Under the pieces are notes generated by a model. It searched no databases and was not told the origin of the DNA. It saw only the letters and a list, made by a program, of their open reading frames with translations. A stretch of DNA of 40,781 nucleotides from Planctomycetota bacterium. GTDB taxonomy: Bacteria > Planctomycetota > Phycisphaerae > SM23-33. Location: contig JAJRYB010000064.1 of NCBI GenBank assembly GCA_024275995.1, forward strand, positions 1-40,781, written 5' to 3'. Both the position numbers and the translations under genes were made by a program. Of the stretch, positions 17,254 to 24,811 are shown piece after piece. Positions within the stretch are counted from its first letter, which is position 1; the number at the start of each line of letters is the position of its first letter.

Positions 17254-17355
17254 GAGCTGAACGTCGGGATCTTCTCTCGCCCAGCGCGTTTTGCCAGCGG
17301 CTGGTTTGGATGTCTCGGCTGGGGATTTCCGGTTTTTCCTGGCGATGGCGTGTCC

Positions 17356-18384
17356 CTACCTCGGTTCTGTCCGTTGGCTGCGAAGCTGCCCGCAGGCGGC
17401 GTTCGCGCTGCACCCGCGCGGGCGTCGAACGTGGGCGTTGACGCCGCATTTGCGGAGGCGCTGGGCGAATGCTTTCGCCACGCCCTGGCTCGGCGCCTCG
17501 TACGGAAGCGACGGCACCGGATTGTACCGGATCAGGTTTACGTTGCAACGCAGTTGGGCTGCGATACGCGCAAGCCCGTCGGCGCACAGTTTCGTGTCGT
17601 TCACGCCTTTGAGCAGCACGTACTCCAGCGTGATCTCGCGTTTGCACGCCTGGTAGAATTCGCGAGCGGCGGCTACGATTTCCGCGATGGTCGTTTTCGC
17701 CGCGCCGGGAATCAACTGCCTGCGAAGCGCGTCGTTCGGCGCATGGAGCGAAATCGCCAGCGTGATCGGCAGGCCTTCTTTCCCAAGGCGACGGATTTGC
17801 TTCGCAAGTCCGATCGTCGATACGGTCACGTGCCTCGCAGAAATACCCAGGCGCTCCGGATCGATGATCGCCCGAACGGCCGAGACGGTATTGGCGTAGT
17901 TCGCCAGCGGTTCGCCGACGCCCATGAACACGACGTTCGTGATCCGGCTCTCCGCCACCGACCGCAAGTGCAGAAGTTGCTCGATAATCTCGCCGCACGA
18001 AAGGTTCCGCTGCATACCGTCCATGCCCGAAGCGCAAAATCCGCATGCCACGGCGCATCCGACCTGGGTGGACAGGCACGCAGTCACCCGGCTGGGTGAG
18101 GGTATCAGGACCGACTCGATGCATTGGGAGTCTCGCCATTCGATGAGGAGCTTTACGACGCCGTCCGGCGAATCGCTGCGCGCGACGATCCTGCCGGTGA
18201 GAATCTCCAATCTCTCCGCTAGGCGGTTGGCGAGGTCGGCGGGCAGGTCCGTCATCGCGGAGTAGTCGCACACGCCCTTGCGATAGACCCATTGCAGTAT
18301 CTGGGCGGCGCGGTATCCGGGCTCGCCTATCGCGGTAAGGGCTGCCTCCAGCTGGCGCGGCGTAATATCCGGAAAGTGGTTCAT
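17356..18384 (-). CDS. rlmN: 23S rRNA/tRNA adenine-C2 methyltransferase RlmN
   Basis: Radical-SAM enzyme that makes 2-methyladenosine at A2503 of 23S rRNA and A37 of some tRNAs. 342 residues. The 4Fe-4S cluster Cys are 110, 114 and 117 (CAVACGFCASG). Other motifs are VVFMGVGEPLANYANT, ISLHAPND, and RRPRGCSANAACGQL, which carries the second conserved Cys used for catalysis. ATG 18384 has GGAGG at 6 bases and overlaps the upstream stop as ATGA. The sigma frame opens right after its stop. The Cys-rich features are all intact, so the enzyme should be active. Confidence 0.96.
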   Translation of the reverse strand: MNHFPDITPRQLEAALTAIGEPGYRAAQILQWVYRKGVCDYSAMTDLPADLANRLAERLEILTGRIVARSDSPDGVVKLLIEWRDSQCIESVLIPSPSRVTACLSTQVGCAVACGFCASGMDGMQRNLSCGEIIEQLLHLRSVAESRITNVVFMGVGEPLANYANTVSAVRAIIDPERLGISARHVTVSTIGLAKQIRRLGKEGLPITLAISLHAPNDALRRQLIPGAAKTTIAEIVAAAREFYQACKREITLEYVLLKGVNDTKLCADGLARIAAQLRCNVNLIRYNPVPSLPYEAPSQGVAKAFAQRLRKCGVNAHVRRPRGCSANAACGQLRSQRTEPR

Positions 18385-18827
18385 CTCTTCCCTCCGAGGC
18401 GCTTGTCTTCCAGCATTTTGCGAACGTCATCGACGGCGAGAAACGCCTCGAACGCCGCGATGTCAGGGAATATCCGGTCGCTGTGAGCGCGGACGACCCA
18501 GTTTGCAGCCATTGGGCTGATCGTCAGTACGACCGCGCCGTTGTGTGCGGCGAGGTATATTTCTATCGCCGTGCCCATCGACGCGCTCGGGAGGTACGCC
18601 ACGAGCAGGTCGCAACCGGCCGCCCGTCGATTTCCGTCGGCGAGCGTCTCGCGAATCTGCGGCATCTTGTAGGCCATGCTCGTTGGGTGTTCGTCGAAGT
18701 GATCGTAGATCTCCGCCTCCGGAAGATGTTCCACCAGGGCGTGCTGGATCGAACGACGCCAGAGCTGATCGTGAATGTCGGGTTCCACCTTCGAACCCTG
18801 GATGATACCGGCTATGAATACTTTCAT
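18381..18827 (-). CDS. nucleoside 2-deoxyribosyltransferase-like protein
   Basis: 148-residue protein. The N-terminal MKVFIAGIIQGS strand-loop and GCDLLVAYLPSASMGTAIEI segment match the Rossmann-like fold of nucleoside 2-deoxyribosyltransferases, in which the conserved glutamate after MGTA is the nucleophile (here Glu in TAIEI). The tyrosine-rich DHFDEHPTSMAYKMP also recalls this family. Activity is uncertain; many members act on nucleotide sugars or have unknown substrates. GAGG lies 5 bases before ATG 18827; the frame reaches 18845. The stop overlaps the rlmN ATG by 4 bases (ATGA). Confidence 0.6.
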   Translation of the reverse strand: MKVFIAGIIQGSKVEPDIHDQLWRRSIQHALVEHLPEAEIYDHFDEHPTSMAYKMPQIRETLADGNRRAAGCDLLVAYLPSASMGTAIEIYLAAHNGAVVLTISPMAANWVVRAHSDRIFPDIAAFEAFLAVDDVRKMLEDKRLGGKR

Positions 18828-18860
18828 TGGTTCCTCGATACCCATTTTGACGACAGCATA

Positions 18861-19700
18861 TCAGCTTGCATCCCTGAGATGCGAATCGTTTCGTTTATCG
18901 GCGGCAAATAAGCGGCAAAGGTCGGATATCTCATCGAGCGACGGATGCGCATGGAAGAATATCCGGGTAATACCTCTCGCCGGTGATTCATTGGCGTTAC
19001 CGGCAGAAATCTTCCGCACTGCCGAGATGAACGCCTCGGGATCTCCCGTCGCGCGAAGCGCCCATTCGCTGGAAAGCCTTTCCTCGCGGCGAAGAAGGGC
19101 GTTGCGAATCGGAAGGAAAGCGAACAGCCACACCCACGCCGTCGCCGACGAGACGGTGAAGGCGGTAAGGAATTTCCCGACGGCGTCCGCCTTGTATTCT
19201 GGAAAGTCCGGAGCATTCAGTGCGAAATACAGCCCGGTAATCAGTCCGATCCGCCACAATGCTCCGATCGCCATCGTCAGCAGGCCTCCGGTAACAGCGT
19301 GCCCAAGCTCGTGCGCGAACGCAGCCAGAATCTCCCGCTGCGATAGCTGCTCCAGCGCGCCGTCAGAGAAATAGACGACGAGTCCGTCCCGGCTGCCCGC
19401 GATGGCGATGGCGCACCTGCGCGTCCGGTCGCGGCCGTGCAACCGGTACAGGCGCACCTGTACGTCCGCCTTCGCGCGGGCGAATTCCATCAGCCGCCCC
19501 GACAGGTCGATATCGGCGAGCGGTTCGGCGGGCGCCCCCTTGAGACTCGACGGGCTGCGAACCAGCCGGAGAATAACCCATCCGACGCCCCACCCGGCCG
19601 GGAGGATCAGCGGCCAGTATGTCGGTAGAAAAGTCCTGAGACCCACCACCGCCGAGGCAAGGCAGATCGCCTCGATCGTTATCGCGATTAATACAGCCAT
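18861..19700 (-). CDS. M48-family-like membrane metallopeptidase
   Basis: 279-residue membrane protein with two N-terminal hydrophobic segments (about 4-24 and 28-46), the zinc site H130ELGH134 (AAFAHELGHAVTG), and two further helices at about 140-195. The third zinc ligand of the family is a glutamate after the last helix; here RREERLSSEW offers Glu206 or Glu207, with the usual TGDPEAFISA following. The Ste24/HtpX-like order is right but the usual AD after the ligand is missing, so the alignment is loose. Expected role: quality control of membrane proteins. ATG 19700 has GAGGGAAG at 9 bases. The short repeat copy at 19772-19792 is just upstream. Confidence 0.75.
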   Translation of the reverse strand: MAVLIAITIEAICLASAVVGLRTFLPTYWPLILPAGWGVGWVILRLVRSPSSLKGAPAEPLADIDLSGRLMEFARAKADVQVRLYRLHGRDRTRRCAIAIAGSRDGLVVYFSDGALEQLSQREILAAFAHELGHAVTGGLLTMAIGALWRIGLITGLYFALNAPDFPEYKADAVGKFLTAFTVSSATAWVWLFAFLPIRNALLRREERLSSEWALRATGDPEAFISAVRKISAGNANESPARGITRIFFHAHPSLDEISDLCRLFAADKRNDSHLRDAS

Positions 19701-19771
19701 CGCACAAAACTTCCCTCGCCGACGCGCTAGGAGTTTTTTTAATGTTCTTCGTGTTGTGCGGTTATTCGGAC

Positions 19772-19792
19772 AGGCTCTAAAGAAAAACCGGA
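19772..19792 (+). repeat. copy 1 of a short dispersed motif
   Basis: AGGCTCT, three bases, then GAAAAACCGGA, lying between the M48-like gene and lspA. The same two blocks, separated by four bases, occur on the minus strand at 32506-32527, and a degenerate copy is at 32366-32387. 18 matched bases in two blocks are unlikely by chance in a window of this size. Confidence 0.45.
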
Positions 19793-19814
19793 GACTACAA
19801 TCACAATACGAATA

Positions 19815-20465
19815 TCAACAATGTTCCTTTCCGCTCTTGCTCGACAGGGCGAACCAGTGAATGACAAGAATGCCCGCCCCGACGACCAGTAATATGTCGG
19901 CGACGTTGAAGATCCACGGGTAATACAAATCGCCGCAATCGATGAAGTCGCGCACCTCGTATCGGATCGGTTCGAGATTACCGAGAGGCAGTGCGACCTC
20001 GCTGAACAACCGGTCGTAAAGGTTGCCCAGCGCGCCGGCAAGCACCAGCGCCAGGGCGGTGTGCATCGACCATGCCCTAGAGTCCGATGTGGCGAAGAAG
20101 AAGCATACCAGGACGATCGTAAGCCCCGTAGCAATCGCCACCGCCCATCGCGGCATGGGCAGCCCGAACACAACGCCGGGATTGGTAGAGAGCGTAAACT
20201 TTACGCCGGGTAGCGCCCCGCGTGAGGGAATTCGCAGCAGGACGCCCCGCGTCGAAGGGCTTGTTCCGACTGATTCGTCCAAAACGCGATTGACGATCTG
20301 AACGGTTTGGCTATCCGAGAGAATGGACCGAAAGACCCAATGCTTGGAGAGCAGGTCCCCCGCCAGGGACGCCACCATAACGATCACGAACATTGCTATC
20401 GCAGCGGGACGGCGAATCGCCGGACGCCTCGACGCAGCACGGCTGGATTCCTCGCCGCCTGGCAC
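19815..20465 (-). CDS. lspA: lipoprotein signal peptidase (signal peptidase II)
   Basis: Aspartyl protease in the inner membrane that cleaves signal peptides of diacylated prolipoproteins. The catalytic aspartates are Asp173 (VRDFIDCGD) and Asp190 (IFNVADILL), with STNPGVVFG and ALGNLYDRL also conserved. At 216 residues it is about 50 longer than usual, because of a hydrophilic N-terminus and a loop of about 40 residues between helix 1 and STNPG. GTG 20465 has AGAGG at 9 bases and lies 6 bases after the dksA-like stop, so the genes are cotranscribed. Lipoproteins predicted in this window (htrA, 13244-14212, 36224-36661) are likely substrates. Confidence 0.92.
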   Translation of the reverse strand: MPGGEESSRAASRRPAIRRPAAIAMFVIVMVASLAGDLLSKHWVFRSILSDSQTVQIVNRVLDESVGTSPSTRGVLLRIPSRGALPGVKFTLSTNPGVVFGLPMPRWAVAIATGLTIVLVCFFFATSDSRAWSMHTALALVLAGALGNLYDRLFSEVALPLGNLEPIRYEVRDFIDCGDLYYPWIFNVADILLVVGAGILVIHWFALSSKSGKEHC

Positions 20466-20471
20466 TGGAGC

Positions 20472-21068
20472 CTACCTCTCTCCGTTCTCGTCCGGCCCGA
20501 CCAGGCCTTTCTCGATCATGCGCGCGTACTCGATGCAGTATCGCGTCCACGGGCGCGCCTCGAGGCGTGCCTTGCCAATAGGCCGACCGGTCCCCAGGCA
20601 TATGCCGTACGTGCCCTTCTCGACCCGTTCCAGGGCGGCGTCGATCTTGGACAGGAGAATGCGTTCGCTCTCCAGCAAGCCGAGGGTGAACTCCTGCTCG
20701 TAGTTGTCGCTGGCGATATTTGCGGGATGGTCAGGCATCAGCGAAAGGTCGCCACCGTTACCGTTGGTGCGAAGGGCCTCCGCCTCCATGCCGGTCATGT
20801 CGCCGACAAGGCTGCGACGCTTCTCCAGGAGCATCTCACGGAACCGCTTCTGCTCGCGCTTGGTGAGCGGGCTTTTCTTGAGCCGCTTGGCGGGTTTCTC
20901 TCCGGGCGCCACCGTCTTTTTCGACGCCTTGCGCGCGGCGGCGCCGGCGGGCTTGCGAGAGGCCTTCTTCGTAAGCTTCTTGACGACTTTTTTCGAGGTT
21001 GTCTTCCCGGCGCGCCTGGCGGTTTTCTTGCCCTTGGCGGTGGTGCGGGAACTGGACTTCTTTGCCAC
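20472..21068 (-). CDS. DksA/TraR-like protein with lysine-rich tail
   Basis: 198-residue protein. The C-terminal half (about 95-198) has the DksA/TraR coiled coil (KSPLTKREQKRFREMLLEKR) and a zinc-finger-like segment (GTYGICLGTGRPIGKARLE, then TRYCIEYAR). Only one Cys of each CxxC pair remains (CLGT, CIEY), so a normal four-Cys zinc site is absent. Residues 1-90 are histone-like, rich in Lys, Arg and Ala (KKTARRAGKTTSKKVVKKL), and may bind nucleic acid. GTG 21068 is preceded by AGGGAGAG; the frame extends to 21134 without conserved sequence. It lies 68 bases after the strongest promoter in the window and leads the lspA operon. It may adjust RNA polymerase. Confidence 0.75.
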   Translation of the reverse strand: MAKKSSSRTTAKGKKTARRAGKTTSKKVVKKLTKKASRKPAGAAARKASKKTVAPGEKPAKRLKKSPLTKREQKRFREMLLEKRRSLVGDMTGMEAEALRTNGNGGDLSLMPDHPANIASDNYEQEFTLGLLESERILLSKIDAALERVEKGTYGICLGTGRPIGKARLEARPWTRYCIEYARMIEKGLVGPDENGER

Positions 21069-21142
21069 TGGTCTCTCCCTTGTCAAGGCAGCCGTATCGC
21101 TTCCTGTACCAATTTGCGGCTTGAGAGGAAACAAGTTGCGGG

Positions 21143-21171
21143 AGTATAGTAAGCGATCGTCGCGCTGTCAA
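21143..21171 (-). promoter_or_regulatory. consensus promoter of dksA-like-lspA operon
   Basis: Minus strand TTGACA (21171-21166), exactly 17 bases, then TATACT (21148-21143). Transcription would start near 21136, giving a leader of about 68 bases. This is the closest match to the sigma70 consensus seen here. Confidence 0.75.
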
Positions 21172-21246
21172 CCCATGTGGGCATTTTGACCTGTGCGCCT
21201 GGGCGACTTGACCATCGCGAGAAAGCCTTGCCCAAACGGTGAACCC

Positions 21247-22254
21247 ATGAACGATATCGACCAGCAAGCCGGTCGCAAGGACCGAAAACACAAATGGTTG
21301 CGATGGATCCTCGCCTGCGGGATCGCACTGGCCCTCTGCGCCGGTGGCGCCTATTACTACCTGCGTTTCGTCCGCGTGAATTTTCACGTCGTCATCGAGG
21401 GACAAGTCTACCGGTCCGCCCAACCCGGTGGGGAAACACTTCTCGGCTGGATTCGGAGCCGCGGTCTCAAGACGATTGTCAACCTTCGTGGAAGCGTAAG
21501 CGACGCCGAACGAGCCGCGACGAAAGAAGGCGGCGCCACCCTGGTGGTCATACGGTTCTCGGCGTATCGCCTTCCATCGCTCCCATCGCTGCGAAAGCTT
21601 ATCGAGGTGCTCGAAACCGCCGATCGCCCGATCCTCCTGCACTGCCGCGCCGGCGCCGATCGCACATCCATGGCGAGCGTGCTGGCGGCGATGGCGATAG
21701 GCGGGCAGGACTACCAGGCGGCGAGCAGCCAACTCTCCATGCGGTACCTGCGACTGGACGGCAGCCCGCAGCGCATCGCCGGTTTTCTCCAGCGATACGA
21801 GGCCTACTGCCGCAAGGAAAAGATCGATACCGGTGGCTGGAAACAATTCAGACGATGGGCGATGGAAACGTATCGGACTTACTATTACTACGTCCGCATC
21901 GACGCGCCGCGGAAGCTTTCCGCGCGACCGGGCGAGGTGCTCCGCGTTCGCCTGGTGATCCGCAACGACTCACACGAAACGATCCCCGCGTCCGATCCGG
22001 ACAAAACTTTCACCCTCGCCGCTTTCACCGGAAGCAGCGAGCAGGACGATCCGGACCGCGAATTCGGCCGGGTCATACTACCGAAGCGTGACATCCCGCC
22101 AGGTGGGAGCGTATCTCTCGATTACACCTTCGCCGCGCCGTCGCAAGCGGGCGTGTATCGTCTGCGATTCGATCTCATCGAGGAGAACCGCACGTGGTTC
22201 GCCCGCCAAGGTTCGCCGGTTCCTACCTGTGAGCTTGTCGTCTCCGGCGAGTAG
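21247..22254 (+). CDS. membrane-anchored dual-specificity/tyrosine phosphatase
   Basis: 335 residues. A transmembrane helix at about 17-38 is followed by a phosphatase domain (about 45-185) with signature HCRAGADRTS (Cys133 nucleophile, Arg139). IVNLRG and YRSAQP precede it as in tyrosine and dual-specificity phosphatases of the DSP/PTP family. The C-terminal part (about 215-335) looks like an Ig-like beta sandwich (RLVIRNDSHETIPAS, FDLIEENRTWFARQGSP), probably outside the membrane with the phosphatase. The combination suggests an exported or periplasmic phosphatase that may act on sugars or lipids instead of protein. ATG 21247 has only a weak Shine-Dalgarno sequence. It is convergent with the phosphohexomutase (17 bases between stops). 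Confidence 0.82.
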   Translation: MNDIDQQAGRKDRKHKWLRWILACGIALALCAGGAYYYLRFVRVNFHVVIEGQVYRSAQPGGETLLGWIRSRGLKTIVNLRGSVSDAERAATKEGGATLVVIRFSAYRLPSLPSLRKLIEVLETADRPILLHCRAGADRTSMASVLAAMAIGGQDYQAASSQLSMRYLRLDGSPQRIAGFLQRYEAYCRKEKIDTGGWKQFRRWAMETYRTYYYYVRIDAPRKLSARPGEVLRVRLVIRNDSHETIPASDPDKTFTLAAFTGSSEQDDPDREFGRVILPKRDIPPGGSVSLDYTFAAPSQAGVYRLRFDLIEENRTWFARQGSPVPTCELVVSGE

Positions 22255-22271
22255 CGTTGCGCCGGTGAGGC

Positions 22272-23645
22272 TCACGATTTCCCGATAATTTCCTCGGCTA
22301 TTTTCTGCACCTCGTCCGCCAGCGTCTCGGCGACTGAATTTTCTTTCGCCTCCGCGACGATGCGCATGATCGGCTCGGTGTTCGACCCGCGCACGGATAC
22401 CCATCCCTGGGAAAGGTCTATCCGAAGTCCGTCGGCGTCGTCGAACTTCGCGTCTCGGCGGTTGGCGAACGCCTTCCGCGCAGCGGCGACAACCTTCGGC
22501 GCGGCGTCCGCGGGACACGAGAACTTCCTCTTGAGCATCACGTATCGCGGAATGCCCGCCACGAGTTCACTGAGAGTTTTACCCGTCTCGGCCATGTATT
22601 GCAGGACATACGCCATTCCGACAAGGCTGTTGCGAACGAGCGTGACTCGCGGTTCGATCACCCCTCCACCGCCTTCGCCGCCCAGGATGCACCCTTCCCG
22701 CTGCATCGCAGAGACGACGTTCGCCTCGCCGGTCGGGGCCCGCACCACCTCGCATCCCGCGGCCGAGGCAACATCGTCTATCATCCTGCTGGTCGAAAGA
22801 TTCGTCGCCACCTTCCCCTTGCGATGAGTCAGCACAAACGCCGTCGCCAGGGCGAGCGTGTATTCCTCGCCGATGTACGTACCGTTTTCGTCGACGATTG
22901 CCAGGCGATCGGCATCCGGGTCCTGTGCAAAACCCACCTGCGCGCGATGCTTGCGGACCGCGTCGCACAGGCCCGATAGGTTTTCCCTGATGGGTTCGGG
23001 CATGTGCGCGAACCTGCCGGTCGCCTCGCCGTTGAGGTGCGCCACCTCGCAGCCCATCTCGCCCAGAAGTTGCGGCGTAACGACGCAGCCGGCACCGTTG
23101 ATGCTGTCCAGCACCACCTTGAACCGCTTCGAGGAAATCAGCGTCACGTCACAGATTCCGCAGACCGCATCGACGTGAATCCCGTGCGTCCTGCCGTTTG
23201 TCGATTCGGCTCCCTGCGCGTCGGCGTCGCCCAGGGTAAACCGCCGGTCGGACCAGAGGTCTTTCAGGGCGCCGGCGGATTCGGCGCTCAGGCCCATGCC
23301 GGACGGCTGGAAGAACTTGATACCGTTGTACTGCGGCGGGTTGTGCGAGGCGGTTATCATAACGCCGCCGTCGGCATCGAGCTTTCGCGTCATCAGCGAT
23401 ACGCCAGGCGTACTCACCACGCCCAGGTCGATAACGTTGACACCGGTGGCGAGCAGCCCCGCAGCCACCGCGCTGCGGACCATCGGGCCGCTCGTCCGCG
23501 TGTCGCGACCTGTAACCACCGTCTTGCCTGCGCCCAGCATTGCCCCGAACGCACAGCCGAAATCACACGCCACCTGCGGCGTCAGGGTCCCGCCGATCGT
23601 GCCGCGAATACCTGAAACGCCTACCATCAACCTGTCTTCCGCCAT
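22272..23645 (-). CDS. phosphohexomutase (GlmM/ManB type)
   Basis: Alpha-D-phosphohexomutase of 457 residues. The phosphoserine is Ser100 in TASHNPPQYNG; the metal loop is DPDADRL, the sugar-binding loop GGEGGGG and the phosphate-binding loop RGSNTEPIMRI. These motifs put it in the superfamily; GlmM (making glucosamine-1-phosphate for peptidoglycan) and phosphomannomutase cannot be separated with certainty. GEGGGGVI differs from the GEQSGH of typical GlmM, so the substrate assignment stays open. ATG 23645 has AAGGAG at 7 bases. A promoter (TTGCAA-16-GATAAT) lies 32 bases upstream. No hexosamine-pathway partner is adjacent. Confidence 0.9.
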   Translation of the reverse strand: MAEDRLMVGVSGIRGTIGGTLTPQVACDFGCAFGAMLGAGKTVVTGRDTRTSGPMVRSAVAAGLLATGVNVIDLGVVSTPGVSLMTRKLDADGGVMITASHNPPQYNGIKFFQPSGMGLSAESAGALKDLWSDRRFTLGDADAQGAESTNGRTHGIHVDAVCGICDVTLISSKRFKVVLDSINGAGCVVTPQLLGEMGCEVAHLNGEATGRFAHMPEPIRENLSGLCDAVRKHRAQVGFAQDPDADRLAIVDENGTYIGEEYTLALATAFVLTHRKGKVATNLSTSRMIDDVASAAGCEVVRAPTGEANVVSAMQREGCILGGEGGGGVIEPRVTLVRNSLVGMAYVLQYMAETGKTLSELVAGIPRYVMLKRKFSCPADAAPKVVAAARKAFANRRDAKFDDADGLRIDLSQGWVSVRGSNTEPIMRIVAEAKENSVAETLADEVQKIAEEIIGKS

Positions 23646-23683
23646 GCAGATACTCCTTACGTTACCGCGAATATGAACCGACC

Positions 23684-23711
23684 ATTATCGCCCCGCAGGA
23701 CGTTATTGCAA
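23684..23711 (-). promoter_or_regulatory. promoter of the phosphohexomutase gene
   Basis: On the minus strand TTGCAA (23711-23706), 16 bases, GATAAT (23689-23684). Predicted start near 23677, about 32 bases before the ATG at 23645. Confidence 0.5.
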
Positions 23712-23813
23712 CAATCGGCCTGCTCCATCCGTCAAACGCAATTTTACATGCCTAGAATTACGTGAAGAGACATTCACAAGGCGGCGATTTAAGTGCTCTC
23801 TCGTCGAGGGCGT

Positions 23814-23837
23814 GTCCCGCAGGTCACCCTGCGGGAC
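23814..23837. repeat. 10-bp perfect stem-loop upstream of sod
   Basis: GTCCCGCAGG-TCAC-CCTGCGGGAC: a perfect 10-bp stem with a 4-base loop. It lies 60 bases before the sod start. No T tract follows, so it is more likely an mRNA leader structure or REP-type unit than a terminator. Confidence 0.5.
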
Positions 23838-23896
23838 CTTCGTCGCGGCGATGACGGCTGGGTGTTAGTGTGGATGGCAATCGAGGATAAGTAATT

Positions 23897-24526
23897 ATGG
23901 TATACCAATTACCGAGGCTCCCTTTCAAAGTCGACGCGCTCGAGCCGTACATCGACGCCCGGACGATGACCATTCACCACTGCAAGCACCACGCCGGTTA
24001 CATCCGGAAACTGAATGATCTTCTCAAGGGGCGACCCCGCCTGCTGGCGATGACGCTCGAGGACATCATCGCCAATATCCGCAGCGTTCCGGAGGACATT
24101 CGCCAGCAGTTGCGCGATAACGGGGGAGGTCATCTGAACCACAGCCTGTTCTGGCAGGTGCTCGGAACGGGTGGGCAAGACGCTCCCGCCGGGCGGGTGA
24201 TGGAGGCTATAGGCGCGTCCTTCGGCGACTTCCCTGCGTTCCGGCAGAAGTTCACCACAGCTGCAATGACCCGTTTCGGAAGCGGATGGGCCTGGCTGTG
24301 CGTCGACGCCGACGGAAAGCTCGAGGTCTTCTCCACGCCCAACCAGGATTCTCCGATCATGTTGGGATATCGTCCCATTCTCGGGCTGGACGTGTGGGAA
24401 CACGCGTACTATCTGAAATACCGGAATAATCGTGCGGATTACGTCGAGGCGTTCTGGCACATGGTGAACTGGAACGGCGTAGCGGAAATATACTCGCATC
24501 TCCAGGAAACAGCCCGCGTACAATAA
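23897..24526 (+). CDS. sodA: superoxide dismutase, Mn/Fe family
   Basis: Converts superoxide to oxygen and hydrogen peroxide. 209 residues. The metal ligands are His27 (TIHHCKHHAGY), His82 (GGGHLNHSLFW), Asp165 and His169 (DVWEHAYYLKY). Gln150 in TPNQDSPIM occupies the position typical of Mn enzymes, so manganese or cambialistic metal use is more likely than iron alone. GSGWAWL is also present. ATG 23897 has GAGG at 10 bases. It lacks a signal peptide, so the enzyme is cytoplasmic. The leader contains the perfect stem-loop at 23814-23837. A hairpin with a short T run follows the gene, about 120 bases downstream. Confidence 0.96.
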   Translation: MVYQLPRLPFKVDALEPYIDARTMTIHHCKHHAGYIRKLNDLLKGRPRLLAMTLEDIIANIRSVPEDIRQQLRDNGGGHLNHSLFWQVLGTGGQDAPAGRVMEAIGASFGDFPAFRQKFTTAAMTRFGSGWAWLCVDADGKLEVFSTPNQDSPIMLGYRPILGLDVWEHAYYLKYRNNRADYVEAFWHMVNWNGVAEIYSHLQETARVQ

Positions 24527-24647
24527 GACAATCCGAGATCGCACCTGCCCGCTTATCTATCGGGTCGATGGACGGTCCTCGCCGCCTCACCGCTACCGTC
24601 AACAAACAGAAAAAAATCGCCTGCCGGTTCACCTGCTAACCCGTGTT

Positions 24648-24669
24648 CCCGTCCAGGCGGGACGGGTTT
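24648..24669 (+). terminator. terminator-like hairpin after sod
   Basis: CCCGTCC-AGGCG-GGACGGG is a 7-bp perfect stem followed by TTT. The T tract is short. It lies between sod and the htrA-like gene and could end the sod transcript. The rest of the 285-base gap (24527-24811) holds an AT-rich part with an imperfect dyad (AAATAA..TTATTT, inner CGCA/TGCG at about 24699-24720) and no clear gene. Confidence 0.35.
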
Positions 24670-24811
24670 CGAAGAAATCTTTGGAAAAATAACAAGAGAC
24701 GCAAGGCCCGTGCGTTATTTCTCTGGTAGAGTCGACCACCCGACGGCGGTCGGGGTGTATCCGCCCGGTCGGGCCCGGCGGAAAGAACCCGGCGAGAAAG
24801 GATTGGAGCGC

